Positions 20,491 to 31,311 of a stretch of 64,000 nucleotides of DNA are shown here, piece after piece. Under the pieces are notes generated by a model. The model did no database searches. It had not been told where the DNA came from and saw only the letters and a list, made by a program, of their open reading frames with translations. This stretch comes from Hyphomicrobiales bacterium (GTDB lineage Bacteria; Pseudomonadota; Alphaproteobacteria; Rhizobiales; Rhizobiaceae). Where the stretch lies: positions 372,001 to 436,000 of the forward strand of contig UBNV01000001.1 in NCBI GenBank assembly GCA_900466945.1, given 5' to 3'. The number at the start of each line of letters is the position of its first letter. The first letter of the stretch is position 1. Made by a program: the position numbers and the translations under genes.

Positions 20491-21092
20491 TCGTCATCGG
20501 ACTGACCGGATCCATTGGCATGGGGAAAACAACCACCGCGGCGCTGTTTGCCGATGAAGGTGTCCCGGTCAATGATGCCGACAAGGTCGTCCATGACCTC
20601 TACCGCAGCGAAGCGGTCGAACCGATTTCCAGAGCTTTCCCGGAGGCAGTGGTGGCAGGCGTAGTCGATCGTCAGTTGCTTTCGCAGAATCTGGCGAAGA
20701 ATCCGGCAAACTTCAAAATCCTCGAGGAGATCGTTCATCCCTTGGTGCGAGCCCGAGAGGAAGCATTTCTCGCTCACCACCGCGAGCAAGGCACCCCCGT
20801 CGTGGTACTGGATATTCCGCTCCTCTTTGAAACGGCGGGGGAGGGTAGGATGGACAAGATCGTCGTTGTCAGCTGTGCACCAGAGATCCAGAGGCAGCGG
20901 GTTCTCTCACGTCCGGGGATGAGCGAGGAGAAATTCGACGTCATCCTTTCACGTCAGATACCGGATGCGCTGAAGCGCGCTCGTGCAGACTATGTGATCG
21001 ATACGGGGCATGGGATTGACAGCGCGCGCGCGCAAGTGAGATCCATCCTGAGACAAATAAACGAACAGACAGGCCGGCCGGACCATGCGTGA
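20487..21092 (+). CDS. coaE: Dephospho-CoA kinase
   Basis: CoaE carries out the last step of coenzyme A synthesis, phosphorylating the ribose 3'-hydroxyl of dephospho-CoA. The 201-residue product begins [18 protein letters not shown] with the P-loop at 8-17. [11 protein letters not shown] and [13 protein letters not shown] are the family blocks. The start overlaps the aroE stop (ATGA at 20487-20490), and the stop overlaps dnaQ by 8 bp. Confidence 0.95.
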   Translation: MIVIGLTGSIGMGKTTTAALFADEGVPVNDADKVVHDLYRSEAVEPISRAFPEAVVAGVVDRQLLSQNLAKNPANFKILEEIVHPLVRAREEAFLAHHREQGTPVVVLDIPLLFETAGEGRMDKIVVVSCAPEIQRQRVLSRPGMSEEKFDVILSRQIPDALKRARADYVIDTGHGIDSARAQVRSILRQINEQTGRPDHA

Positions 21093-21786
21093 AATCATCT
21101 TCGATACGGAAACCACGGGTCTCGACAACAAGGCCGACCGTGTCATCGAAATCGGTGGCATCGAGCTGCTCAATCATTTCCCGACAGGCCGTACATTCCA
21201 CGTCTACATCAATCCGGGCGACCGCAAGGTCCATCCAGACGCTCTGGCCGTGCATGGCATCTCGGACGATTTCCTGAAAGACAAACCGGCATTCGCCGAC
21301 ATCGTCGGAGAGCTGCAGGAGTTCTTCGAAGGCGCCAAGTGGATCGCCCATAATGCGACCTTCGACATGGGCTTCATCAACGCGGAATTCGAGCGGCTGT
21401 CGATCCCGCCGGTGCCGTCGGACCTCGTGATCGACACGCTGTCGCTTGCTCGCCGCAAGCATCCCATGGGTCCGAACTCTCTGGACGCCTTGTGTCGTCG
21501 CTACGGTATCGACAATTCGCACCGGACCAAACACGGCGCCCTTCTTGACTCCGAGCTTCTGGCGGAAGTCTACATCGAGATGCTGGGCGGCCGCCAGGCG
21601 GCCCTGGGCCTGACCTCGGTCGATACTCGACGGAACCAGTCCGTCGAGATCACGGACCTGGTCGAAATCAGTTACGACCGGCCCCAGCCCCTGCCACCGC
21701 GCCTGTCGGTCGTGGAAGTCGAAGGCCACGCCAAGCTCGTCGCCAGACTGAAAGACAAGGCCATCTGGGCCAAATACAGCGCATGA
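21085..21786 (+). CDS. dnaQ: DNA polymerase III epsilon subunit (3'-5' proofreading exonuclease)
   Basis: DnaQ proofreads the replicative polymerase. The 233-residue product has ExoI FDTETTGLDN (D7, E9), ExoII AHNATFDMGFINAE, and ExoIII HGALLDSELLAEVYIEM, so the full DEDDh catalytic set is present. The C-terminal tail after about residue 180 is shorter and less conserved, and would contact the alpha subunit. It overlaps coaE by 8 bp and ends in a bidirectional terminator shared with secB. Confidence 0.95.
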   Translation: MREIIFDTETTGLDNKADRVIEIGGIELLNHFPTGRTFHVYINPGDRKVHPDALAVHGISDDFLKDKPAFADIVGELQEFFEGAKWIAHNATFDMGFINAEFERLSIPPVPSDLVIDTLSLARRKHPMGPNSLDALCRRYGIDNSHRTKHGALLDSELLAEVYIEMLGGRQAALGLTSVDTRRNQSVEITDLVEISYDRPQPLPPRLSVVEVEGHAKLVARLKDKAIWAKYSA

Positions 21787-21787
21787 A

Positions 21788-21811
21788 AAAAGGGCCCGTC
21801 TGGGCCCTTTT
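21788..21811. terminator. Bidirectional terminator between dnaQ and secB
   Basis: The perfect inverted repeat AAAAGGGCCC / GGGCCCTTTT (21788-21797 and 21802-21811) around the loop GTCT gives a U-tract in both directions and sits between the convergent dnaQ and secB stops. Confidence 0.9.
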
Positions 21812-21836
21812 CGCATCTTGGATGATTGCCGAAATC

Positions 21837-22313
21837 TCAGTTCGGTGCAGCCTGGTTCTTGGTGCGAGACTGTTCTTCGGAAACGCGCTGGGCGAACATC
21901 TGGGCAAAGTCGATCGGGTCGATCATCAGCGGCGGGAAGCCGCCATTGCGTGTGGCATCGGCGATGATCTGACGGGCGAACGGGAAGAGCAGGCGCGGGC
22001 ACTCGATGAAAAGAACCGGCAGCATGTGTTCCTGCGGGAAGCCGGAAATCCGGAACACGCCGCCATACACGAGCTCGGTCACGAATACGACCTTGGCGCC
22101 GTCCTTGGCTTCCGCATTCAGAGTCAGCACGACATCGAAATCGGTATCCGAGAGCGGGTTCGCATTGACGTTGACATTGATATTGATGGCCGGCGCCTTG
22201 TCGCGTGCCTGAAGCGACCGCGGTGCACCTGGATTTTCAAAGGAGAAATCCTTGATGTACTGGGCGAGAATGTTGAGGGACGGAGAAGTCGTTCCCTGAG
22301 TGTTGTCGGCCAT
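21837..22313 (-). CDS. secB: Preprotein translocase chaperone SecB
   Basis: SecB is a tetrameric chaperone that keeps secretory proteins unfolded and passes them to SecA. The 158-residue product starts [28 protein letters not shown] and has [24 protein letters not shown] and the C-terminal [27 protein letters not shown] block of the family. I placed the start at 22313 because upstream residues back to 22433 are not SecB-like. The gene lies convergent with dnaQ. Confidence 0.95.
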   Translation of the reverse strand: MADNTQGTTSPSLNILAQYIKDFSFENPGAPRSLQARDKAPAININVNVNANPLSDTDFDVVLTLNAEAKDGAKVVFVTELVYGGVFRISGFPQEHMLPVLFIECPRLLFPFARQIIADATRNGGFPPLMIDPIDFAQMFAQRVSEEQSRTKNQAAPN

Positions 22314-22402
22314 AGGGCGTGTCCTTGAAGATGAATTGCTAAGGCCATCTAACATTTGAACCTTCACCTTACAACCCTGGGGCCGGCAAGGTCTAAGGCG
22401 GC

Positions 22403-22906
22403 TCAGTCGCGGCCGATGCGCGGTCCGCGCCAAGGCGAGTCGGGATCCGTAGAATTCCGATTGGGCTCTCGCTGAAACTCGTCGTCATCGAGATCGACAA
22501 CATTGTCGTCCGCCGGGCGAGCGGTTTGAAAACCGCGATCCGCGAAGGCACTTCTCACAACGATCCTCGGCTTGATCATGCGCCAGGCGAAATCCCGGAC
22601 AAAGGGCAGAAAGAGGAGAATGCCGATGATGTCGCCGAAAAAGCCGGGCACGATGAGCAGGAAGGCCGCAACGACCAGCAATGCTGCATGAACGAGTTCC
22701 CGACCCGGGTCGACGCCTTTCTGCGCCTCGTTCTGCAGACGGCGCAGAATGCCGGCTCCCTGAACGCGCAAAAGTGCCACGCCCGCCACGCCCGACAGGA
22801 TAATGAGCCCGAGGGTGGGCAATACGCCGATGGCCTGTCCGACAACAATGAAACTGGCGATTTCGACGAGCGGTGCGATGAGAAAGAGCACCAGAGGCAG
22901 GCGCAT
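22403..22906 (-). CDS. fxsA: FxsA family membrane protein
   Basis: FxsA-family proteins are small inner-membrane proteins; the E. coli member prevents F-plasmid-mediated exclusion of phage T7. The 167-residue product has hydrophobic segments at about 4-22, 27-45 and 75-95, and the family pattern [12 protein letters not shown] ... [19 protein letters not shown] ... [16 protein letters not shown]. The tail is hydrophilic and ends in an acidic stretch (VDLDDDE). The start at 22906 ([12 protein letters not shown]) was chosen because the preceding residues are not membrane-like. It precedes secB on the same strand with an 89-bp gap. The physiological role is unknown. Confidence 0.85.
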   Translation of the reverse strand: MRLPLVLFLIAPLVEIASFIVVGQAIGVLPTLGLIILSGVAGVALLRVQGAGILRRLQNEAQKGVDPGRELVHAALLVVAAFLLIVPGFFGDIIGILLFLPFVRDFAWRMIKPRIVVRSAFADRGFQTARPADDNVVDLDDDEFQREPNRNSTDPDSPWRGPRIGRD

Positions 22907-23054
22907 AGACGACTCCAAACGCCTTTGTGATCCGGATATCGCAAGAGTCGGCGCACACTCGCTGCAAAGAATGCGTCTCGCCATTTGAATGATGCGGCGC
23001 TGGAGACTATATGGGAGATTGAAAAAACAAATTCAATCAAGCCCGGCGGTATTC

Positions 23055-23753
23055 ATGGGATCTAGCGATTTCGTCACATTGTTCTTCTTGGTCGCCGCGG
23101 TGCTGATCTTTTTCCAGCTTCGCAGTGTGCTGGGCCGCCGCACGGGCAACGAAAAGCAGCCTTTTGATCCATTTGCACAGCGCGATTTGGCGAAGGGCGC
23201 TGCGCGCGATGACGGCAAGGTTGTCACGCTGCCCCGACGTGAAGATGCGACGGGTGACGAGCGCTTCACCGCGGTCGACGCCTATGCACCTGCCGGCACG
23301 GCTCTGAACGACCAACTCCGTGAACTTCTGCGCCACGATCCGAGCTTCAGCCCGAAGGAATTCCTCAACGGTGCGAAGATCGCCTACGAGATGATCGTGA
23401 TGGCCTATGCCGACGGCGATCGGAAAACACTGAAGGGGCTTCTTTCCCGCGAAGTGTTCGAAGGCTTCGAAAGCGCGATTGTCGACCGCGAAAGCAGAGG
23501 CGAAACCGTGAAGTCGACCTTCGTCGGCATCGAAAAGTCCGAAATCACGCAAGCATCAGCGCGCGACAACGAAGAGCAGGTGACGGTTCGGATCGTCAGC
23601 CAGCTGATCACGGCGACCTTCGACAAGGACGGCACGATCATCGATGGTGACGCCGAGGTAGTCTCTGAGGTCAACGACGTCTGGACCTTCGCGCGCGACG
23701 TCCGCTCCCGCGATCCAAACTGGAAACTGATCGCGACCGAAGCGGAACAATGA
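23055..23753 (+). CDS. Tim44/TimA family protein
   Basis: The 232-residue product resembles bacterial Tim44-domain proteins, distant relatives of the mitochondrial import motor subunit. It has one N-terminal membrane anchor (VTLFFLVAAVLIFFQL, about 7-22), a charged linker, and a C-terminal Tim44-like alpha/beta domain from about 80 onward (FLNGAKIAYEMIVMAYADGDRKTLKGLLS ... NDVWTFARDVRSRDPNWKLIATE). In Caulobacter a similar protein, TimA, was reported in the membrane. The start at 23055 (MGSSDFVTLFF) matches homologues. The stop overlaps mltA as ATGA. Confidence 0.88.
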   Translation: MGSSDFVTLFFLVAAVLIFFQLRSVLGRRTGNEKQPFDPFAQRDLAKGAARDDGKVVTLPRREDATGDERFTAVDAYAPAGTALNDQLRELLRHDPSFSPKEFLNGAKIAYEMIVMAYADGDRKTLKGLLSREVFEGFESAIVDRESRGETVKSTFVGIEKSEITQASARDNEEQVTVRIVSQLITATFDKDGTIIDGDAEVVSEVNDVWTFARDVRSRDPNWKLIATEAEQ

Positions 23754-24868
23754 GCGAGACCGGTTCCGCCTTCCTCCTAAAGCCCGTCTCATTCGAAGAT
23801 CTGCCGGGCTGGAGTCTCGACGATCCCTCATCTCTCTGGGCTGCCATGGCCGACTGCAGGAGTTACCTGCAGTCGGTCAAACCATATAAGGCGGGCGCCC
23901 TGGGCCTCACCACTGAGGACCTCCGGCCGCTGCTGGAACGCGCACGCGAGCACAGTCCACGGAATGCCCAAGAGGCACGGTCCTTCTTCGAAAGAGAGAC
24001 TCGACCTTTTTTTATCGAACCCGCTGATGTGAAGTCAGGCCTCGTCACGGCCTTTTACGAGCCCGAGGTGGCCGTCAGCGATCGGCAGGACGACGAGTAT
24101 CCTTATCCATTCTATCGCCGCCCCCTCGACCTCGTGGATGTGGATGATACCAATCGGCCGAAAGATCTCCACCCGTCCTATGCTTTCGGATTGTCGTTGG
24201 AGAACAGAATTGCGGGCTATCCGGACCGCCGTGCAATCGACCAGGGCTGGCTCGAGGGCAGGGGCCTGGAAATCGCTTGGGCCCGATCGAAAGTCGATGT
24301 CTTTTTCGCCCATGTTCAGGGTGCGGCACGCTTGCGATATCCGGACGGTCGACTTCGGCGGATAACCTATGCCGCGAAGGCCGGGCATCCGTTCTCAGGC
24401 ATAGGCCGGTTCTTGATCGATCTCGGTGAGATCCCAGACGCTGAGATATCGATGCAGTCGATCCGGAACTGGCTGGCCGAACACCCCGACAGGGTCGATG
24501 AAATCCTCTGGCACAACAGGTCCTACATCTTCTTTCGCGAAGCAGAAGTGGATGATCTGTCGCGCGGGCCCATTGCGGCCGCCAAGGTTCCGCTGATCGC
24601 CGGACGGTCTCTCGCGGTCGATCGTCAGATCCATACCTTCGGATTTCCCTTCTTCATTCACGCCGCAGGTCTGACCCATATGGATGGCCGGCGTGATTTT
24701 GCGCGTGCCATGCTGGCGCTAGATACGGGTTCCGCGATTGTCGGGCCGGCCCGCGGCGATATCTTCACAGGCTCGGGCGATGAGGCCGGTCAATTGGCCG
24801 GTGCCGTGCGCAATGCGGCGGATTTCTATATACTGATCCCGAAGCAGGCGGCAGAGAGGTTTGTCTGA
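23750..24868 (+). CDS. mltA: Membrane-bound lytic murein transglycosylase A family protein
   Basis: MltA cleaves the MurNAc-GlcNAc bond of peptidoglycan with formation of 1,6-anhydroMurNAc. The 372-residue product has the MltA domain (GLVTAFYEPEV, YPFYRRPLDL, DPFFAHVQGAARL-like VFFAHVQGAARLRYPDG, RRITYAAKAGHPFSGIGR) and the C-terminal 3D domain (ALDTGSAIVGPARGDIFTGSGDEAG) carrying the catalytic Asp. Unlike E. coli MltA it has no hydrophobic signal or lipobox; residues 1-25 are hydrophilic, and the codons upstream in this frame are no better. It overlaps tim44 (ATGA) and abuts smr. Confidence 0.9.
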   Translation: MSETGSAFLLKPVSFEDLPGWSLDDPSSLWAAMADCRSYLQSVKPYKAGALGLTTEDLRPLLERAREHSPRNAQEARSFFERETRPFFIEPADVKSGLVTAFYEPEVAVSDRQDDEYPYPFYRRPLDLVDVDDTNRPKDLHPSYAFGLSLENRIAGYPDRRAIDQGWLEGRGLEIAWARSKVDVFFAHVQGAARLRYPDGRLRRITYAAKAGHPFSGIGRFLIDLGEIPDAEISMQSIRNWLAEHPDRVDEILWHNRSYIFFREAEVDDLSRGPIAAAKVPLIAGRSLAVDRQIHTFGFPFFIHAAGLTHMDGRRDFARAMLALDTGSAIVGPARGDIFTGSGDEAGQLAGAVRNAADFYILIPKQAAERFV

Positions 24869-25429
24869 GTGTCGGGTGGACCAAAGCTCAATCCGGAAGA
24901 TCGCATCCTCTGGGGCAAGGTCGCGCGTTCGACCCGCCCCATGCCTGGACGTATGGAAGAACTCCTGGGTTTCGAGGAACAGTTCGAGGCGCCCGTCGAG
25001 GAAAAGGACGTTCCAGCTCTGAACAGGGCTGCCTTGCCGTCTCCTGCGGTCAACAGCGGGGCTGACCGCAAGCCGGCGCCGCATAAACATCATCCTCTGG
25101 AAAAGCCGGTCAAACGCAAGCTCTCCCGAGGTCACCTGGCGCTTGAAGCCCGCGTCGATCTCCACGGCCTGATCCAGAGTGAGGCGCATGGCATGCTCCT
25201 CGACTTCCTGCTTCGCGCCCATGAGCGCGGGTTGCGACATGTTCTGGTTATCACGGGCAAGGGCAGTTCGCTGGGCAGCGAGGGTGCGCTGAAGCGGGCA
25301 GTACCCTTGTGGTTCGCCATGCCGGAGTTCCGTTTCATCATCTCCTCCTATGAACCGGCTGGGCGACAGCACGGTGGGGATGGTGCCCTCTATGTGCGAC
25401 TGTCCCGGCGCGGGCAGGATCGTCGATGA
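24869..25429 (+). CDS. Smr (small MutS-related) domain protein
   Basis: This 186-residue protein has a charged, proline-rich N-terminal half and an Smr domain from about residue 92. The Smr motifs are VDLHG (96-100), HVLVITGKG (124-132) and HGGDGALYVRL (168-178). Smr domains are DNA or RNA endonucleases; the exact substrate here is unknown. The start is GTG at 24869, directly after the mltA TGA, and the stop overlaps the next gene as ATGA. Co-transcription with tim44 and mltA is therefore likely. I do not propose a specific pathway. Confidence 0.85.
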   Translation: MSGGPKLNPEDRILWGKVARSTRPMPGRMEELLGFEEQFEAPVEEKDVPALNRAALPSPAVNSGADRKPAPHKHHPLEKPVKRKLSRGHLALEARVDLHGLIQSEAHGMLLDFLLRAHERGLRHVLVITGKGSSLGSEGALKRAVPLWFAMPEFRFIISSYEPAGRQHGGDGALYVRLSRRGQDRR

Positions 25430-25791
25430 CACCTTTCGGCGATGCGCTACGGCAATTGCGGGAGCGCAAGGGCGTCTCCCAGAAGGAGATGGCCGCGGCC
25501 ATCGGCGTGTCGCCGGCCTACCTTTCGGCACTCGAGCACGGCAAGCGCGGCCTGCCCAACTTCGACTTCCTGCAGCGTGTGGCCGGATACTTCAACATCA
25601 TCTGGGATGAAGCTGAAGAGCTTTTCTCTACCGCCGGTCGTTCCGATCCAAGGGTCGTCCTCGACACATCGGGAATGAAGCCGGAATACACCGCCTTTGC
25701 GAATGATCTGGCCAAGCTGATTCGCCAGCTCTCTCCGGATGTGATACGAGAAATGCAGGATATTCTGGATACCGCCAAAAAACGGCCGTGA
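25426..25791 (+). CDS. XRE-family helix-turn-helix regulator
   Basis: This 121-residue protein has a Cro/CI helix-turn-helix (LRQLRERKGVSQKEMAAAIGVSPAYLSALEHGKRG, about 9-43) in its first 65 residues and a short C-terminal helical extension ending in DVIREMQDILDTAKKRP. It is the last gene of the tim44-mltA-smr unit, overlapping smr as ATGA, and lies 141 bp before gyrB. The small size and conserved location suggest local or autoregulatory control, but no operator can be assigned. Confidence 0.88.
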   Translation: MTPFGDALRQLRERKGVSQKEMAAAIGVSPAYLSALEHGKRGLPNFDFLQRVAGYFNIIWDEAEELFSTAGRSDPRVVLDTSGMKPEYTAFANDLAKLIRQLSPDVIREMQDILDTAKKRP

Positions 25792-25838
25792 TGGGGTTGA
25801 AAAGCCCTCTCTATCCACGAGAAACAACGCCCTCGCCT

Positions 25839-25866
25839 TTGGAACTCAGGCCAAAACCCCTATAGT
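25839..25866 (+). promoter_or_regulatory. Possible sigma-70 promoter of gyrB
   Basis: TTGGAA and TATAGT are separated by 16 bp, 67 bp upstream of the gyrB ATG. It is a fair match to the alphaproteobacterial consensus, placed where a gyrB promoter is needed, but was found by eye only. Confidence 0.35.
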
Positions 25867-25882
25867 CGGGCCACTTGAAGCT

Positions 25883-25898
25883 GCTGATTCGAATCAGC
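25883..25898. promoter_or_regulatory. 16-bp perfect palindrome in the gyrB leader
   Basis: GCTGATTCGAATCAGC is a perfect palindrome between the possible promoter and the gyrB start. It includes GATTC/GAATC GANTC methylation sites. The role is unknown; it could be an operator or a short RNA hairpin. Confidence 0.4.
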
Positions 25899-25932
25899 CG
25901 GGCCTTTGAGAATTGACTGGAAAGATTGCTGA

Positions 25933-28368
<2,436 letters not shown>

Positions 28369-28390
28369 GCCACACTCGAACCTGTTGGAA

Positions 28391-28422
28391 AAGGGCCGCC
28401 TCGTGTGAGGCGGCCCTTTTTT
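28391..28422 (+). terminator. Rho-independent terminator of gyrB
   Basis: The 12-bp stem AAGGGCCGCCTC / GAGGCGGCCCTT with loop GTGT is followed by a six-T run. It lies 22 bp after the gyrB stop. Confidence 0.92.
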
Positions 28423-28454
28423 GTCAACAGACTTTCTGCCCGTCATGGTTAACG

Positions 28455-28470
28455 TGATTCACGTGAAACC
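28455..28470 (+). other. parS site 4 (downstream of gyrB)
   Basis: TGATTCACGTGAAACC has two mismatches from parS consensus (bases 3 and 16) and keeps the core TTCACGTGAA. It is in the intergenic space between convergent gyrB and the nitroreductase gene, about 10.5 kb to the right of the origin candidate. Confidence 0.75.
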
Positions 28471-28484
28471 AGCCACGCCTCGGC

Positions 28485-29075
28485 TCAGAAGTGGCCCTCG
28501 AAGGCGACCTCGGCCAACGATTTGCGATCATTCGGGCTTTCTCTCGAACGCAAGCTCTCCGGCAGGACTTCCTTTTCTCCCGGCTTGCCGATGGCGACCA
28601 CTGCATTGACATGAAATCCATCAGGTGCGCCCAGCTCGGCCAGCCCACGGTCGAAGCTGAACCCGGTCATCGCATGGGCGAAATAACCGGACTTCATAGC
28701 CTGGAGCGAGAGAAGCCCCCATGCAGCACCGGCATCGAAACTATGGCTGCGATAGGACTTGGGCTCAGATCCGTCCGCAGGCCGGCTCAGCGTGTCGGAA
28801 AAGACAAAGACCAAAGCAGACGCATTCTTCGCCCAGCTCTGGTTGAACTCGACCAGGATGTCGAGGAACTTTTCGAACAGCCCGGTACCCTTCAGCGCAT
28901 AGACGAAACGCCAGGGCTGATAATTGAACGCGGACGGCGCCCAGTGGGCTGCATCGAGAATGGTGAGCAGGTCCTCTTTCGGCATGATACTGCCGTCAAA
29001 GGCACGCGGCGACCATCTGTCGAGAAAAATCGGATCGACATTGTATTCGGAAGTGCGGTGATTGCTGGAGGTCAT
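28485..29075 (-). CDS. Nitroreductase family protein
   Basis: This 196-residue flavoprotein of the nitroreductase family has the FMN-binding RWSPRAFDG (20-28) and AAHWAPSAFNYQPWRFVY near the N-terminus, and GLLSLQAMKSGYFAHAMTGF in the middle. Such enzymes transfer electrons from NAD(P)H to nitro compounds, quinones or other substrates; which is not readable. The ATG at 29075 follows GAAGGAAC-like sequence. It is a single gene, convergent with gyrB and divergent from phaZ. Confidence 0.88.
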   Translation of the reverse strand: MTSSNHRTSEYNVDPIFLDRWSPRAFDGSIMPKEDLLTILDAAHWAPSAFNYQPWRFVYALKGTGLFEKFLDILVEFNQSWAKNASALVFVFSDTLSRPADGSEPKSYRSHSFDAGAAWGLLSLQAMKSGYFAHAMTGFSFDRGLAELGAPDGFHVNAVVAIGKPGEKEVLPESLRSRESPNDRKSLAEVAFEGHF

Positions 29076-29354
29076 GATGTTCCTTCATTCGTGTCTTGGG
29101 AGGACGTCTGGGAACAAACAGCAAATCGCAAGCCTCGGAAAGGGTAGCGGGCGCAAAATCGGGTGAACACTGTGATTGCTAATTAACTGAAAGCTGAGGG
29201 CGGAACCTTAAGGCTTTCTGAGCATCATTACAGGCAATCAGCGGTGACACCCTGCGATGGCCTGGGGAAAATCCGGGCTTTTGCAATGCACAAAGTCTGT
29301 TAGTCTAGCGAATGAACGCAGACCAATTTGGTCTGAGGCAGAGGTACCGACCCG
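29076..29354. promoter_or_regulatory. Divergent promoter region of nitroreductase and phaZ
   Basis: This 279-bp gap holds both promoters. Towards phaZ, TTGCAA (29281-29286) lies 17 bp before TCTAGC (29304-29309), a weak promoter-like pair. TGCAATGCACAA at 29282-29293 matches the PhaR operator pattern and would overlap the -35 element. Confidence 0.4.
29282..29293 (+). promoter_or_regulatory. Candidate PhaR (AniA) operator upstream of phaZ
   Basis: TGCAATGCACAA fits every position of TGCRNYGCASMA, the binding pattern reported for Bradyrhizobium PhaR as I recall it, and lies 62 bp upstream of the PHB depolymerase start. PhaR represses PHB-cycle genes and is displaced by PHB granules. The regulator is not encoded in this window. 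Confidence 0.5.
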
Positions 29355-30638
29355 ATGTTCTATCAGCTCTACGAACTCAACCACGCTTTCATGGCACCGT
29401 TCCGGGCAAGCGCTGACGCGATGAACCTCGCCTGGAAAAACCCTTTGAACCCATGGTCGCATACAGTCGTCGGGCGCACTTTTTCCGCTGGTTTCGAGGT
29501 CTTCGAACGTGTGACGCGGCGCTACGGCAAGCCAACTTTCGGTCTGCCGACGACGACAGTCGACGGCGAGAGTGTGACGGTCGAGGAAGAGATCGTTTGG
29601 CGCAAACCTTTCTGCGACATGATCCATTTCAAGCGGCACTTGCCGGCGGGCGCTGACAAGGGCCCGCGGATTCTGATCGTCGCCCCAATGTCCGGCCACT
29701 ATGCGACCTTGTTGCGCGGCACGGTAGAAGCCTTGCTCCCGAGCGCGGACGTCTACATCAGCGATTGGATCGACGCCCGCATGGTGCCAGTCACCGAGGG
29801 CGACTTCGACCTCGATGATTACATCGACTACGTCATCGAGATGCTGCACCATCTGGGACCAGACACGCATGTCGTCGCCGTGTGTCAGCCCTCTGTGCCG
29901 GTTTTGGCCGCTGTTGCCGTGATGGAAGCTGACGGCGACACCTGCGCTCCGGCGTCCATGACGCTCATGGGCGGCCCAATCGACACCCGCATCAATCCGA
30001 CAGCGGTCAATCAGCTGGCGCAGGACAAGCCGCTCGAATGGTTCCGCGACAATGTCATCATGCAGGTGCCGTGGCCGCAGCCGGGCGTCATGCGCAACGT
30101 CTATCCGGGCTTCCTGCAGCTTTCGGGCTTCATGTCGATGAACCTTGATCGGCATATGATCGCTCACAAGGAATTCTATATGCACCTCGTCAAGAATGAC
30201 GGGGACTCTGCTGAGAAACATCGCGACTTCTACGACGAATATCTCGCAGTCATGGACCTAACAGCGGAATTCTATCTGCAGACGGTCGACACGGTTTTCA
30301 TCAAGCACTCCCTGCCGAAGGGTGAGATGATGCATCGCGACAAGCGCGTCGACACGTCCGCGATCCGCAATGTCGCGCTTCTGACCGTGGAAGGCGAAAA
30401 CGACGATATCTCCGGCGTCGGCCAAACGAAGGCGGCTCAGACCATTTGCACGAACATCCCCGAGGATATGCGCCTGCACTACATGCAGCCCGATGTTGGT
30501 CACTACGGTGTCTTCAACGGGTCGCGTTTCCGTCGCGAGATCGCCCCGCGCATTGTCCAGTTTGCCAAGACCCACACGAAAAATGCCAAGGCGACGACGC
30601 CGGTGAAGCGTGTCATCAAGGGTGGCAAGGCCAACTGA
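29355..30638 (+). CDS. phaZ: Intracellular poly(3-hydroxybutyrate) depolymerase
   Basis: PhaZ mobilises stored PHB granules in the cytoplasm. The 427-residue alpha/beta-hydrolase starts MFYQLYELNHAFMAPFR and has LIVAPMSGHYATLLRGTVE, the nucleophile elbow VCQPSVP where a cysteine (C177) replaces the usual serine, VEGENDDISG with the likely acid residue, and PDVGHYGVFNG with H383. These features fit the intracellular PhaZ of Ralstonia and rhizobia. An AGAGG ribosome-binding site precedes the ATG. A PhaR-like operator lies 62 bp upstream. It is a stand-alone gene. Confidence 0.93.
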   Translation: MFYQLYELNHAFMAPFRASADAMNLAWKNPLNPWSHTVVGRTFSAGFEVFERVTRRYGKPTFGLPTTTVDGESVTVEEEIVWRKPFCDMIHFKRHLPAGADKGPRILIVAPMSGHYATLLRGTVEALLPSADVYISDWIDARMVPVTEGDFDLDDYIDYVIEMLHHLGPDTHVVAVCQPSVPVLAAVAVMEADGDTCAPASMTLMGGPIDTRINPTAVNQLAQDKPLEWFRDNVIMQVPWPQPGVMRNVYPGFLQLSGFMSMNLDRHMIAHKEFYMHLVKNDGDSAEKHRDFYDEYLAVMDLTAEFYLQTVDTVFIKHSLPKGEMMHRDKRVDTSAIRNVALLTVEGENDDISGVGQTKAAQTICTNIPEDMRLHYMQPDVGHYGVFNGSRFRREIAPRIVQFAKTHTKNAKATTPVKRVIKGGKAN

Positions 30639-30779
30639 TACTTTCGTCCTTTCGAATTTAACTGGCGGATTCAGTCGGTTATCCGATTGGGTCCGCTTCT
30701 TTCTTGAAGGGCAGGGCTCCATTTCCCACATCGAAACCATCGGATGGCATTCCGCTGTCCGCGCAAAACGAGGTTATCG

Positions 30780-31214
30780 ATGATGAACCAGTCAGCACTG
30801 CTTCGGCCGGATTGGACTCCGGCAACCGTCGCCCTGATGGTGCTCGGCTTCATGGTCTTCTGGCCGCTCGGTCTGGCCATGCTTGCCTACATCCTGTTCG
30901 GTGAGAAGTTCCAGAGCTTCAAGCGGGAAGCCAACCAGAAGGCCGATAGTGCCTTCGCCTGGTGCCGCTCCAACAGCTACACTGCGCCTGCCTCGACCGG
31001 CAACGTCGCTTTCGACGACTGGCGCAAGGCCGAACTTGAGCGTCTCGATGAAGAGCGTCGTCGTCTCGACGAGATGCGTGCCGAATTTGACAACTACGCC
31101 CGCGAACTGCGCCGGGCGAAGGACCAGGAAGAATTCGACCGCTTCATGCGCGACCGTCAGCAGATGAAGACTTCAGGCGAATCCGCTCCGACCCAGGGCT
31201 TCACCGGCAACTGA
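30780..31214 (+). CDS. DUF2852 membrane protein
   Basis: This 144-residue protein, found mainly in alphaproteobacteria, has one strong hydrophobic segment (VALMVLGFMVFWPLGLAMLAYILF, about residues 17-40) and a long charged coiled-coil-like C-terminal part (KAELERLDEERRRLDEMRAEFDNYARELRRAKDQEEFDRF, from about 81). The start is ATGATG at 30780/30783; I use the first. No function is established. It ends in its own terminator at 31244-31272. Confidence 0.82.
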   Translation: MMNQSALLRPDWTPATVALMVLGFMVFWPLGLAMLAYILFGEKFQSFKREANQKADSAFAWCRSNSYTAPASTGNVAFDDWRKAELERLDEERRRLDEMRAEFDNYARELRRAKDQEEFDRFMRDRQQMKTSGESAPTQGFTGN

Positions 31215-31243
31215 TTTGCCGGGTGCTCACGTGACGAGACCGA

Positions 31244-31272
31244 GGTCGGCGCTTCTGCGCCGGCCTTTTTTT
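31244..31272 (+). terminator. Rho-independent terminator of the DUF2852 gene
   Basis: Stem GGTCGGCGC / GCGCCGGCC (one G-T pair) with loop TTCT is followed by seven T. Confidence 0.88.
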
Positions 31273-31311
31273 GATCAGCGACCCGCGCACGAATCGGCTA
31301 GAACACGGACC

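Noticed and set aside
31229..31236. TCACGTGA near 31.2 kb as a fifth parS site
   Set aside because: Only the central eight bases match; the flanks (GTGC and CGAG) do not follow parS.
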